Shown here: one piece after another, positions 1 through 8,162 of the stretch
Layout of the letters: every line of letters begins with the position of its first letter
Position numbering within the stretch: the first letter of the stretch is position 1
Origin: Serpentinimonas sp.
GTDB lineage: Bacteria; Pseudomonadota; Gammaproteobacteria; Burkholderiales; Burkholderiaceae_C
Assembly (NCBI GenBank): GCA_025458665.1
Contig: JALOSG010000088.1
Coordinates: 1-13,155, forward strand
Direction of reading: 5' to 3'
Length of the DNA stretch: 13,155 bases
Made by a program: the position numbers and the translations under genes
Notes under the pieces: generated by a model
Database searches by the model: none
What the model saw: the letters and a program-made list of their open reading frames with translations, nothing else
Told to the model about the DNA's origin: nothing

Positions 1-666
1 AAGCGCACGGTGCGCGAGGCCGCCTTGCGCCACGACATGTACGCCACCTTCATGGCCAAGCCCATTGCCGGGGAGCCGGGCAGCGCCATGCACGTGCACC
101 AGAGCATTGTGGAGACCGAGACCGGCCGCAACATCTTCAGCAATGCCGATGGCACCGCTTCCGAGGCTTTCTACCATTTCATTGGTGGCTTGCAGCGCTA
201 TGTTCCTGCCGCCATGGCGCTGGTGGCACCGTACGTGAACAGCTACCGGCGCCTGTCGCGCAACACGGCCGCGCCCATCAACATCGAGTGGGGCCACGAC
301 AACCGCACGGTCGGTATCCGCTCGCCCATTGCGTCCCCGCAGGCGCGCCGCATCGAGAACCGCGTCATTGGCGCGGACGCCAACCCCTACGTGGCGCTGT
401 CCATGACGCTGGCCTGCGGCTACCTGGGCCTGAAGAACAAGATCAAGCCCAAGGCCGAAATGCGTGGCGACGCCTACCTGTCGGCCTACTCGCTGCCGCG
501 CAGCCTGGGTGAGGCACTCGACTGGCTGCGCCGCGAGACCGACCTGCACGACGTGCTGGGCAAGGACTTCGTGACCATCTACACCGAGATCAAAGAGCTG
601 GAATTCGACGAGTTCATGAAAGTGATCTCGCCCTGGGAACGTGAGCATCTGTTGCTGCACGTCTGA
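1..666 (+). CDS. puuA: Gamma-glutamylputrescine synthetase (glutamine synthetase family), 3' part
   Basis: This is the C-terminal 221 residues of a glutamine synthetase family enzyme; the frame is open from base 1, so the start lies outside the window. Visible family motifs are KPIAGEPGSAMHVHQS (ATP/glutamate-binding region), NSYRRL, NRTVGIRSP and the RIENRVIGADANPY block. GEPGSAMHxHQS and the ending VISPWEREHLLLHV resemble E. coli PuuA rather than the ammonia-assimilating GlnA (from memory of those sequences). PuuA/SpuB ligates glutamate to putrescine using ATP in the cytoplasm, the first step of the glutamylated route. The neighbours support this: a SpuC-like aminotransferase starts 15 bp after the stop and a polyamine transporter follows. 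Activity on another amine or polyamine cannot be excluded. Confidence 0.85.
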   Translation, partial: KRTVREAALRHDMYATFMAKPIAGEPGSAMHVHQSIVETETGRNIFSNADGTASEAFYHFIGGLQRYVPAAMALVAPYVNSYRRLSRNTAAPINIEWGHDNRTVGIRSPIASPQARRIENRVIGADANPYVALSMTLACGYLGLKNKIKPKAEMRGDAYLSAYSLPRSLGEALDWLRRETDLHDVLGKDFVTIYTEIKELEFDEFMKVISPWEREHLLLHV

Positions 667-681
667 TTCAAGGAGACCCAC

Positions 682-2118
682 ATGAACGCACCCACCCACC
701 CCTCTCACCTGGCTTCGGCCGCTGGCGGCCGTTCGCCCCTCACTGCCGAGCTGCAGGCTCTGGACAGCGCCCACTTCATCCACCCCTTCACGGACACCAA
801 GGACCTGGCCACCCGCGGTGCCCGCGTGATCACCCACGCGGAAGGCATTTACGTGTGGGACTCCGAGGGCAAGAAAATCCTCGATGCCATGAGCGGGCTG
901 TGGTGCGTGAACGCGGGCTACGGGCGCAAGGAGCTGGCCGAGGCCGCCTACCAGCAGATGATGAAGCTGCCCTTCTACAACAGCTTCTTCCAGACCACCA
1001 ACGAACCGGCGGTGCGCCTGGCCGCCAAGCTGGCCGAGCTGGCCCCCGCCGTAGGCGGGCGCACCTTCCAGCATGTGTTCTTCTCCAGCAGCGGTTCGGA
1101 GAGCAACGACACCAACGTGCGCATGGTGCGCCGCTACTGGGACTTGCTGGGCCAGCCCCAGCGCAAGGTCATCATCAGCCGCACCAACGCCTACCACGGC
1201 AGCACCATGGCCGGCGCCTCGCTGGGCGGCATGAGCGGCATGCACGCCCAGGGCGATCTGCCCATCCCCAACATCACCCACATTGGGCAGCCGTACTTCT
1301 ACGAGAACGCCGAACCCGGCGAGACGCCCGAGGCCTTTGGCCTGCGCGCGGCCCGCTGGCTGGAGGAAAAGATTCTGCAAATTGGCCCGGACAAGGTGGC
1401 GGCTTTCATTGCCGAGCCGGTGCAGGGCGCCGGCGGTGTGATCATTCCGCCGGCCACCTACTGGCCTGAAATCCAGCGCATCGTGGACCAGTACGGCATC
1501 CTGCTCATCACCGACGAGGTGATCTGCGCCTTTGGCCGCCTGGGCCACTGGTTTGCCTACGAGAAATTCGGCATCCGCCCCGATCTGGTGACTTTTGCCA
1601 AGGCCGTGACCAGCGGTTACATCCCCCTGGGCGGCGTCATGGTGGGCGACCGCGTGGCCAAAGTGCTCATCGAGCAGGGCGGCGAATTCAACCACGGCTA
1701 TACCTACAGCGGCCACCCGGTGGCCTGCGCGGTGGCGCTGGCCAACATCGAGGTCATGGAGCGCGAAAACCTGCCCGGCCGCGTGAAGGACGATATTGGC
1801 CCCTACCTGGCCGAGCGCTTCGCCGAGTTGCGCGACCACCCGCTGGTGGGCGACGCCGAGACCTGCGGCTTCGTCGGGGGCCTCGTTTTGGTGCGCGACA
1901 AGGCCACCCGCACCCACTTCGACCCCGACCTGGCGGTGGGCATGATCTGCCGCGGCCATTGTTTCGGCAACGGACTCATCATGCGCGCGGTGGGCGACCG
2001 CATGATCATTTCTCCCCCGCTGGTGATGACCCGGGAACAGATCGATGAGATGATGGTTCTCATCCGCCAGGCGCTGGATTTGACGCTGAATGACCTGCGT
2101 ACCCGGGGAATTTGCTGA
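682..2118 (+). CDS. spuC: Class III PLP aminotransferase, putrescine-pyruvate type (SpuC-like)
   Basis: This 478-residue fold-type I, class III PLP aminotransferase has SSSGSESNDTN at 135-145 (phosphate-binding region), YHG at 171-173, the TDEV Asp at 278 and the Schiff-base lysine K307 in FAKAVTSGY. Length and motifs fit the SpuC/omega-aminotransferase branch. In Pseudomonas, SpuC transfers an amino group from putrescine to pyruvate, giving 4-aminobutanal and alanine; that role is inferred here from similarity and position. An AAGGAG ribosome site at 670-675 lies 6 bp before the ATG, which fixes the start. The gene sits between a PuuA-like synthetase (15 bp gap) and a polyamine-binding protein (93 bp gap), matching spuB-spuC-spuD order. 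A beta-alanine or other omega-amine specificity is the main alternative. Confidence 0.85.
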   Translation: MNAPTHPSHLASAAGGRSPLTAELQALDSAHFIHPFTDTKDLATRGARVITHAEGIYVWDSEGKKILDAMSGLWCVNAGYGRKELAEAAYQQMMKLPFYNSFFQTTNEPAVRLAAKLAELAPAVGGRTFQHVFFSSSGSESNDTNVRMVRRYWDLLGQPQRKVIISRTNAYHGSTMAGASLGGMSGMHAQGDLPIPNITHIGQPYFYENAEPGETPEAFGLRAARWLEEKILQIGPDKVAAFIAEPVQGAGGVIIPPATYWPEIQRIVDQYGILLITDEVICAFGRLGHWFAYEKFGIRPDLVTFAKAVTSGYIPLGGVMVGDRVAKVLIEQGGEFNHGYTYSGHPVACAVALANIEVMERENLPGRVKDDIGPYLAERFAELRDHPLVGDAETCGFVGGLVLVRDKATRTHFDPDLAVGMICRGHCFGNGLIMRAVGDRMIISPPLVMTREQIDEMMVLIRQALDLTLNDLRTRGIC

Positions 2119-2141
2119 ATTCACTGCCTAAAATAAGGGTT

Positions 2142-2158
2142 CAGGTCCGGAATTTGCA
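2142..2158 (+). promoter_or_regulatory. Candidate sigma-54 (RpoN) -24/-12 promoter before the polyamine-binding protein
   Basis: In the 93-bp gap after spuC, a GG at 2144-2145 and a GC at 2156-2157 are separated by exactly 10 bases, in the context CAGGTCCGGAATTTGCA. Against YTGGCACGRNNNTTGCW this matches the invariant GG and the whole TTGCA element, and misses three of the flanking -24 bases. Transcription would begin near 2169, giving a short leader before the ribosome site at 2199-2203. Nitrogen-linked sigma-54 control of polyamine use would be biologically sensible. No NtrC-like enhancer palindrome was seen upstream, so the call is tentative. Confidence 0.33.
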
Positions 2159-2211
2159 TACCTCCGGGCATCCGTCCTTCGACCAAACCATTCCATTCAG
2201 GAGCGTCGCAC

Positions 2212-3363
2212 ATGAAAAAACAGGTATTGGCCCTGGCACTCGCCGCAGTTTTCTTGGCTGCCTGCGGTAAGAAAGAAGAACCGGTAGCCGCCACGCCGGC
2301 CCCTGTGGCGGCCGCTCCGGCCGCCGTGAGCGAGGAGCCGAAGGTTCTGAACATCTACAACTGGCCCGACTACATCACCGAGGACATGATCTCCAAGTTC
2401 GAGGCTGAGACGGGTATCCGTGTCAACTACGACACCTTCGAGAACAACGAAGCCCTGCACGCCAAGCTGATTGCCGGCAATTCTGGCTACGACATCGTCA
2501 TCCCCACCGCCGGTTTTGCCCAGAAGCAGATCCAGGGTGGCCTGTACCAGCCGATCGACAAGTCCAAACTCAGCAACTACGGCAACCTCGACCCCGAGTT
2601 CATGGCCAAGATTGCGGGCGTGGACCCGGACAACAAGCACCTGGTGCCGTGGGCCTGGGGCTTCACCACGGTGGGCATCAACAAGCAGAAAGTGGCCGCC
2701 GCCCTGGGTAGCACGCCCATGCCCGAGAACGCCTGGGATCTCGTGTTCAACCCCACCTACACGAACAAGCTGAAGTCCTGCGGGATTGCTTTCCTGGATT
2801 CCCCGTCCGAGATCCTGCCCGTGGCTCTGCACTATGTGGGCAAGCCCGCCTACAGCGAAGATCCGGCCGATTTCGCCGTCGCTGCCGAGATGCTCAAGAA
2901 GGTCCGTCCCGACATTCGCCTCTTCTCCAGCACCATGATCGACGACATCGCCAGCGGCTCCGCCTGCGTATTCGTCGGCTGGTCCGGTGACATCAACATC
3001 GCGGCCGATCGCGTGGCAGAGAAGGGCGGCAAGGACGAGATCGTTCCCCTGCTGCCTACCGGCGGTGGTCTGGTGTTCATCGACACGATGGCCATTCCCG
3101 CCGATGCCAAGCACGTGAACAACGCCCACCTGTTCATCGATTTCTTCCTGCGCCCGGAGAACGGCGCTGCCATGGCCAACGAGATGAACTATCCCACGGG
3201 CAACAAGGCCGCCCTGCCGCTCATCAATGAAGAGGTGAAGAGCAACACCACCATCTTCCTGAGCCCGGAAGACACCGCCCGCCTGATTCCCACCGGGGGC
3301 TTCTCCACCAGCATCAGCGAGGTGCTGAACAACACCTACAACGCGTTCAAGCGCGGCAGCTGA
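2212..3363 (+). CDS. potF: Polyamine ABC transporter substrate-binding lipoprotein (PotF/SpuD family)
   Basis: This 383-residue extracytoplasmic binding protein captures putrescine or a related polyamine and delivers it to the permease pair encoded downstream. The N-terminus is a lipoprotein signal: KK, a hydrophobic stretch, then the lipobox LAAC with acylated Cys18. An Ala/Pro-rich linker (about 22-40) precedes the mature domain, which begins EEPKVLNIYNWPDYI. YNWxDYI (49-55) is the polyamine-binding PotD/PotF signature, and GWSGDINIA carries the conserved Asp region. Lipidation is notable because E. coli PotF is a soluble periplasmic protein. AGGAG at 2199-2203 precedes the ATG by 8 bases. 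A strong terminator lies 42 bp after the stop. Only one binding protein is present, whereas Pseudomonas spu has two (SpuD, SpuE). Putrescine versus spermidine preference cannot be decided by eye. Confidence 0.9.
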   Translation: MKKQVLALALAAVFLAACGKKEEPVAATPAPVAAAPAAVSEEPKVLNIYNWPDYITEDMISKFEAETGIRVNYDTFENNEALHAKLIAGNSGYDIVIPTAGFAQKQIQGGLYQPIDKSKLSNYGNLDPEFMAKIAGVDPDNKHLVPWAWGFTTVGINKQKVAAALGSTPMPENAWDLVFNPTYTNKLKSCGIAFLDSPSEILPVALHYVGKPAYSEDPADFAVAAEMLKKVRPDIRLFSSTMIDDIASGSACVFVGWSGDINIAADRVAEKGGKDEIVPLLPTGGGLVFIDTMAIPADAKHVNNAHLFIDFFLRPENGAAMANEMNYPTGNKAALPLINEEVKSNTTIFLSPEDTARLIPTGGFSTSISEVLNNTYNAFKRGS

Positions 3364-3405
3364 ACGCAGCGGGGGTCGCTACCGTGGCCCTCCGTGCCCA
3401 ACCCG

Positions 3406-3450
3406 GCCGCCCTGGTCCCACCCTGACAGTGGGTACCGGGCGGCTTTTTT
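3406..3450 (+). terminator. Intrinsic terminator between binding-protein and ATPase genes
   Basis: The arm GCCGCCC-T-GGT-CCCAC (3406-3421) pairs with GTGGG-T-ACC-GGGCGGC (3429-3444). This gives about 15 bp with two single-base bulges and a 7-base loop, followed immediately by six T residues (3445-3450). It lies 42 bp after the binding-protein stop and 52 bp before the ATPase start, so it probably works as a partial terminator that favours binding-protein mRNA over the rest of the transporter. Confidence 0.9.
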
Positions 3451-3502
3451 CATGGCAATGCAAGGCTGGCCCCGTGTGTGCGGGCTGGTGTGAGGAACAG
3501 GC

Positions 3503-4606
3503 ATGAGTGAGAAGAACGAACCGGCCGGCTATCTGGTCACGGAAAAGCTGGTGAAGCGTTTCGATGACGCTGTCGCGGTGAACCAAGTTTCCCTGTCCAT
3601 CGGCAAGGGCGAAATCTTTGCCCTGCTGGGCAGCTCCGGCTGCGGCAAGTCCACCCTGCTGCGTATGCTGGCAGGCTTCGAGAAGCCCACCGAGGGCCGC
3701 ATCCTGCTGGGTGGGGTGGACGTGGCAGGCCTGCCTCCCTACGAGCGCCCGGTCAACATGATGTTCCAGTCCTATGCGCTCTTTCCCCACCTCGACATCT
3801 GGGAGAACATCGCGTTCGGCCTGAAGCGCGAAGGCTTGCCCAAGGCCGAGGTGAAGGAGCGTGTGGACAGCATGCTGGCACTGGTACAGCTCACGCCCTA
3901 CGCCAAGCGCAAGCCGCACCAGCTCTCGGGCGGTCAGCAGCAGCGGGTGGCCCTGGCACGCAGCCTGGTCAAGCGCCCCCAGCTCCTTCTGCTGGACGAG
4001 CCACTGGGCGCCCTGGACAAAAAGCTGCGCGAACAGACCCAGTTCGAACTGGTCAACATCATCGAGAAAGTCGGTGTGACCTGCGTCATGGTGACCCACG
4101 ACCAGGAAGAGGCGATGACCATGGCCAGCCGGATTGCCATCATGAGCCAGGGCCGCGTCTTGCAGGTGGGTACGCCCGAGGAGATTTACGAACACCCGGT
4201 GAACCGTTTCGTGGCCGACTTCATTGGCAACGTGAACATGTTCGAGGGCAAGCTCACCACCGACGAGCCCGACCACTGCGCGGTCACCGCCGGTATCGGC
4301 ACCATCCATGTGGGGCATGGCGTCAGCGGAGCGCTGGGCATGAACGTGGCCATTGCCGTGCGCCCCGAGAAGATAGAGATCAGCAAGACCCGTCCGCAAG
4401 ACGCGGGCCCCAACCTGTTTACCGGGCAGGTGAAAGAGATTGCCTACTTCGGCTCCTTCAACACCTACATCGTGCAGGCCACCGACGGCACACGCGTGAA
4501 GATCACCGAGGCCAACACCTCGCGCCAGGACCTCTCGGACATCACCTGGGAAGACAACGTCTTCTACTGGTGGGGCGACAAGGCTGGTGTGGTGCTGCGC
4601 GATTGA
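3503..4606 (+). CDS. potA: Polyamine ABC transporter ATP-binding protein (PotA/PotG/SpuF)
   Basis: This 367-residue ABC ATPase would power polyamine import on the cytoplasmic face of the permease pair. In order it shows Walker A GSSGCGKST (43-51), the Q-loop Gln89 in MMFQSYALFPH, signature LSGGQQQR (141-148), Walker B LLLLDEP (161-167, with Asp165 and catalytic Glu166), the D-loop GALD and the switch His199 in VTHDQEEA. A C-terminal TOBE-type regulatory region (about 240-367) includes AIAVRPEKI. Length and organisation are normal for PotA/PotG. GAGGA at 3492-3496 supports the ATG. The gene follows the terminator by 52 bp, and the first permease begins 16 bp after its stop, so it heads the ATPase-permease part of the operon. 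Confidence 0.92.
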   Translation: MSEKNEPAGYLVTEKLVKRFDDAVAVNQVSLSIGKGEIFALLGSSGCGKSTLLRMLAGFEKPTEGRILLGGVDVAGLPPYERPVNMMFQSYALFPHLDIWENIAFGLKREGLPKAEVKERVDSMLALVQLTPYAKRKPHQLSGGQQQRVALARSLVKRPQLLLLDEPLGALDKKLREQTQFELVNIIEKVGVTCVMVTHDQEEAMTMASRIAIMSQGRVLQVGTPEEIYEHPVNRFVADFIGNVNMFEGKLTTDEPDHCAVTAGIGTIHVGHGVSGALGMNVAIAVRPEKIEISKTRPQDAGPNLFTGQVKEIAYFGSFNTYIVQATDGTRVKITEANTSRQDLSDITWEDNVFYWWGDKAGVVLRD

Positions 4607-4622
4607 TCCGGGAGGACCTGCC

Positions 4623-5543
4623 ATGCTGCCCAAATCATTGATACCCGGCCGCCGCTTCGTGATCGGCGTGCCGTATACGTGGCTGATCCTGTTCTTCCTG
4701 CTGCCTTTCCTCATACTGCTCTACATCAGCTTTGTGGACATGCGGGGCAGCATCAACCCGTTCAAGCCGATCTGGGATGTGGAGACCGGGACGCTGATCC
4801 TGCGTTACGAGAATTACCTCTCCATCTTCCGCACCGAGGAAGGCGCTCCGCTGTTCCGCACCATCTATGTGGACGCCTACCTGCGGTCCATCTGGTATGC
4901 GCTGGCCACCGCCGTGCTGTGCCTGGTGATTGGCTATCCGTTTGCCTATTTCATTGCGCGTTCGCCCGCCAGCATCCGCCCGGCCCTGCTGCTCATGGTG
5001 ATGCTGCCTTTCTGGACCTCTTTCCTGCTGCGTGTGTACGCCTGGAAAGGCCTGCTGAGTGACAACGGCGTCATCAACCGCTTCATGGTGTTCATCGGCC
5101 TGACGGATGCGCCGATACGCATGCTCTACACCGATATTTCCATGCTGGTGGGCATGACCTATGTGTACCTCCCCTTCATGATCCTGCCGTTGTACGCCAA
5201 CCTCGTGAAGATGGACTTCCGCCTGCTGGAGGCCGCCTACGACCTGGGTGCCACACCGCTGCGGGCCTTCTGGCTGGTCACGGTGCCGCTGTCCAAGTCC
5301 GGCATCATTGCCGGCTTCATGCTGGTGTTCATTCCCTGCGTGGGCGAGTTCGTGATTCCGTCCCTGCTGGGCGGCCCGGGCACCACCATGATCGGCCGGG
5401 TGGTCTGGGACGAAATGTTCACCGGCAACAACTGGCCGCGCGCCACGGCCCTGGCGGTGGTCATGATCGGGCTGATCGTGGTGCCTCTGGCGCTGTACTA
5501 CCACTACACCGGCGAGCGTGCCGAACCCAAGGCCCGAAAGTGA
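4623..5543 (+). CDS. potH: Polyamine ABC transporter permease 1 (PotH/SpuG family)
   Basis: This 306-residue inner-membrane permease has about six hydrophobic segments (roughly 14-36, 88-112, 120-140, 172-193, 226-247 and 273-294). Its EAA loop, starting EAAYDLGATPLRAFW at 203, is the surface that docks on the ATPase. The first loop contains the usual PotB/PotH-type periplasmic stretch (about 37-85). I chose the ATG at 4623 because GGGAGGA (4610-4616) sits 6 bp upstream. A longer in-frame start at 4587 would overlap the ATPase gene and adds residues unlike the family. The second permease starts 10 bp after the stop, indicating tight co-translation. PotH (putrescine) and PotB (spermidine/putrescine) types are not separable by eye; PotH is chosen from the PotF-like neighbour. 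Confidence 0.9.
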   Translation: MLPKSLIPGRRFVIGVPYTWLILFFLLPFLILLYISFVDMRGSINPFKPIWDVETGTLILRYENYLSIFRTEEGAPLFRTIYVDAYLRSIWYALATAVLCLVIGYPFAYFIARSPASIRPALLLMVMLPFWTSFLLRVYAWKGLLSDNGVINRFMVFIGLTDAPIRMLYTDISMLVGMTYVYLPFMILPLYANLVKMDFRLLEAAYDLGATPLRAFWLVTVPLSKSGIIAGFMLVFIPCVGEFVIPSLLGGPGTTMIGRVVWDEMFTGNNWPRATALAVVMIGLIVVPLALYYHYTGERAEPKARK

Positions 5544-5553
5544 GGGAGCAGCC

Positions 5554-6462
5554 ATGAATTCATCCGTTCCCTCCCCGGCGTCCGCCCACGCCCCGGTTCC
5601 TCCCAGCCCGGGACGCATCCGCGGCATCAAGGTCTGGCTGGAGCGCCACTTCGGCAAGTTCTGGCTGGCGATCGTGTTCGCCTTCCTCTACCTGCCGCTG
5701 CTGTTCATGATCGTGTTCTCGTTCAACAGCACCCGGCAGGACGCCCGTTTCACGGGGTTTTCGCTGCGCTGGTACGAGGCCCTGCTGCGCGACAACCGCA
5801 TCGTGGATGGTTTCTGGCTGTCGCTCAAAGTGGCCACGGTCACTGGTCTGCTGTCCGCCGTGCTGGCCACTTTCGCGGCTTTTGTGCTGGTGCGCTACAA
5901 GCGCTTCCTGGGCCGTTCGGTGTTCTCCGGCATGGTGAGTGCGCCGCTGGTCATGCCCGAGGTGATCATCGGCTTGTCGCTGCTGCTGCTGTTCGTGGGC
6001 TCGCAGAACTTCTTCGGTTTCCCGCAGCGCGGCATGCTGACCATCATTCTGGGGCACACCTTGCTGGGTACCGCTTACGCCATGGTGGTCATCCAGTCGC
6101 GCCTCATGGAGATGGACCGTTCCATCGAGGAAGCTGCCATGGATCTGGGTGCCAAGCCCTCGCAGGTGTTTTTCCTGGTCACCCTGCCCAACGTGTTCCA
6201 GGCCATTGTGGCGGGCTTCCTGCTGGCTTTCACCCTGTCTTTCGACGACGTGGTGATCACGGAATTTCTCTCCGGTCCGGGAGTGAATACCTTGCCCCAG
6301 GTCATCTTCGGCTACGCCAGACGGGGCATCAACCCCACCATCTATGCGGCCGCCACCATCCTGATCGTCACCGTCACCATCGTGATTGTGAGTTATGCGG
6401 TCTGGGTGGCGCGTTCTACCCGCAGGCGGGAGAAGGAGATCATGGCGGCGGGGCGGTCCTAG
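5554..6462 (+). CDS. potI: Polyamine ABC transporter permease 2 (PotI/SpuH family)
   Basis: This 302-residue partner permease completes the heterodimeric membrane channel. After a Pro/Ser/Ala-rich cytoplasmic N-terminus (1-30) there are about six hydrophobic segments (roughly 35-57, 91-114, 128-150, 161-181, 214-236 and 263-287). The EAA loop begins EEAAMDLGAKPSQVFF at 192, and a SFDDVVITEFLSGPG segment typical of PotC/PotI follows. GAGGGAG (5542-5547) overlaps the stop region of the previous gene and sets the ATG at 5554; a start at 5518 would run into the upstream coding end. The basic C-terminus (RSTRRREKE) fits a cytoplasmic tail. It is the last transporter gene; a 151-bp gap with a hairpin follows. 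Confidence 0.9.
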   Translation: MNSSVPSPASAHAPVPPSPGRIRGIKVWLERHFGKFWLAIVFAFLYLPLLFMIVFSFNSTRQDARFTGFSLRWYEALLRDNRIVDGFWLSLKVATVTGLLSAVLATFAAFVLVRYKRFLGRSVFSGMVSAPLVMPEVIIGLSLLLLFVGSQNFFGFPQRGMLTIILGHTLLGTAYAMVVIQSRLMEMDRSIEEAAMDLGAKPSQVFFLVTLPNVFQAIVAGFLLAFTLSFDDVVITEFLSGPGVNTLPQVIFGYARRGINPTIYAAATILIVTVTIVIVSYAVWVARSTRRREKEIMAAGRS

Positions 6463-6543
6463 TTCCGGCAAAAACCTGAACTGGCTTGCTGGCCCGAAGA
6501 GCGATTGGCACCAGCAGGCACCGCGTTTCGGGGTTAGGATGAA

Positions 6544-6595
6544 ACCAATTGGCAGGCTTGCGGCCTGGTGCCGTAGCCTGCCTGATTGGTCTTTT
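6544..6595 (+). terminator. Long hairpin plus short U-run between transporter and aldehyde dehydrogenase genes
   Basis: The 151-bp gap 6463-6613 holds a nested inverted repeat. ACCAAT (6544-6549) pairs with ATTGGT (6585-6590), GGCAGGC (6551-6557) with GCCTGCC (6576-6582), and an inner CGGC with GCCG around a CTGGT loop. CTTTT follows. It could terminate the transporter mRNA, or act as a leader structure for the next gene, whose start is only 23 bp beyond the stem. The U-run is short, so termination strength is uncertain. No convincing sigma-70 promoter was recognised in the rest of the gap. Confidence 0.5.
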
Positions 6596-6613
6596 CCCAT
6601 CCTGACGCCACGC

Positions 6614-8119
6614 ATGACTACCAGCACCGTTTCCCCCGCCACCCCAGACACCTCCGCCATGGCCTTCGACGGCCGCGCGTTCATTGGGGGCCAGCGCGTC
6701 AACGCCCGCGACGGGCAGACTTTCGACTGCCTGTCCCCGGTGGATGGCCGCCTTCTGACGCAGGTGGCACGCTGTGGTGAGGCCGATATCGACGCGGCGG
6801 TGGCGGCAGGCCGCGCCGCTTTCGAGGACCGCCGCTGGGCCGGCAAGAGCCCCGCGCAGCGCAAGCGCGTGATGCTCAAGTTCGCCGACCTGATCCAGGC
6901 CAACGCCGAGGTCTTGGCCCTGACCGAGACGCTGGACATGGGCAAGCCCGTCAAGTACTCGCGTGCCGTGGACGTGAACAGCGCGGCCAACTGCATCCGC
7001 TGGTACGGCGAGGCGGTGGACAAGGTGTACGACGAGATTGCGCCCACGCCCGACACGGCGCTGGCGCTCATCACCCGCGAGCCCGTGGGCGTGGTCGGCG
7101 TCATCGTGCCCTGGAACTACCCCATGATCATGGCGTCGTGGAAGATTGCTCCCGCCCTGGCGGTGGGCAACTCGGTGGTGCTCAAGCCCAGCGAGAAGTC
7201 GCCCCTCACCGCGCTGAAGCTGGCCGAACTGGCGCTGGAAGCCGGCATCCCGCCGGGCGTGTTCAACGTGGTGCCCGGCTACGGCCCCGAGGCCGGCAGC
7301 CCGCTGGCGCTGCACATGGATGTGGACTGCATTGCGTTCACGGGTTCCACCCGCGTGGGCAAGCAGATCCACGTGATGGCGGGCCAGAGCAACTTGAAGC
7401 GCGCGTGGACCGAGCTGGGCGGCAAGTCGCCCAACATCGTGTTCGCCGATTGCCCCAACCTCGACCTGGCGGTGGAGGCGGCCGTGGGCAGCATCTTCTT
7501 CAACCAGGGCGAGAGCTGCAACGCGCCGTCCCGGCTGTTCGTGGAAGCCTCCATCAAGGACGCCTTCCTGGAGAAGGCGCTGAAGCTGGTGCCCCAGTAC
7601 CAGCCGGGCAACCCGCTGGACAAAAGCACGGTCATGGGCGCCATTGTCGACAAGGTGCAGATGGACACGGTGTTGCGCTACATCGCGTCGGGCCGCCAGG
7701 AGGGCGCCGCGCTGCTGGCCGGTGGCGAGCAGGCCCGCACCGACTCCGGCGGTTACTACGTGCAGCCGACGATTTTTGACGGCGTGCGCCCCGACATGAC
7801 CATTGCCCGCGAAGAGATTTTTGGCCCTGTGCTGTCGGTGCTCAGCTTCACCGATACCGCGGAAGTGGTGCGCCAGGCCAACAGCAGTGTGTATGGCCTG
7901 CAGGCGGCCGTCTGGACGCGCGACATCAACAAGGCGCACGGCGTGGCGCGGGCTCTGCGGGCAGGCACCGTGCACGTGAACCAGTACGACGAAGACGACA
8001 TCACCGTGCCGTTTGGCGGTTACAAGCAGAGCGGGGTGGGGCGCGACAAGTCGCTGCACGCCTTCGACAAGTACACCGAGACCAAGACCACCTGGATACG
8101 CATAGACAGCCCGCTGTGA
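6614..8119 (+). CDS. puuC: Aldehyde dehydrogenase, PuuC type (gamma-glutamyl-gamma-aminobutyraldehyde / 4-aminobutanal)
   Basis: This 501-residue NAD(P)-dependent aldehyde dehydrogenase would oxidise the aldehyde made from putrescine (free or gamma-glutamylated) to the corresponding acid. It shows VPWNYP with Asn168, the cofactor-binding FTGST (242-246), the general base Glu267 in ELGGKSPN, the nucleophile Cys302 in NQGESCNAPSR, and EEIFGPV. Near the end FGGYKQSGVGRDKSLHAFDK closely resembles the E. coli PuuC C-terminus. The start is not certain: ATG at 6614 gives a short Thr/Ser-rich leader, while ATG at 6659 would begin directly at MAFDGRAFIGG. Neither has a clear Shine-Dalgarno sequence. 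The GABA aminotransferase gene begins 43 bp downstream, placing both in one catabolic sequence. A KauB-like broad aminoaldehyde specificity is the main alternative. Confidence 0.87.
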   Translation: MTTSTVSPATPDTSAMAFDGRAFIGGQRVNARDGQTFDCLSPVDGRLLTQVARCGEADIDAAVAAGRAAFEDRRWAGKSPAQRKRVMLKFADLIQANAEVLALTETLDMGKPVKYSRAVDVNSAANCIRWYGEAVDKVYDEIAPTPDTALALITREPVGVVGVIVPWNYPMIMASWKIAPALAVGNSVVLKPSEKSPLTALKLAELALEAGIPPGVFNVVPGYGPEAGSPLALHMDVDCIAFTGSTRVGKQIHVMAGQSNLKRAWTELGGKSPNIVFADCPNLDLAVEAAVGSIFFNQGESCNAPSRLFVEASIKDAFLEKALKLVPQYQPGNPLDKSTVMGAIVDKVQMDTVLRYIASGRQEGAALLAGGEQARTDSGGYYVQPTIFDGVRPDMTIAREEIFGPVLSVLSFTDTAEVVRQANSSVYGLQAAVWTRDINKAHGVARALRAGTVHVNQYDEDDITVPFGGYKQSGVGRDKSLHAFDKYTETKTTWIRIDSPL

Positions 8120-8162
8120 GCGGCGCTGCGTCTGTTCCCCACTTCCACCCACGGAGTTCACC

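Noticed and set aside
87..98. CACGTG core near the start, and other CACGTG cores near 3110, 7368, 7972, 8421 and 8754, as parS sites
   Set aside because: The flanks do not form the GTTNCACGTGNAAC palindrome, so these are ordinary coding hexamers.
6505..6524. TTGGCACCAGCAGGCACC as a sigma-54 promoter before the aldehyde dehydrogenase
   Set aside because: The -24-like TGGCAC is good, but the -12 position lacks TTGC and the GG-to-GC spacing is 9, not 10.
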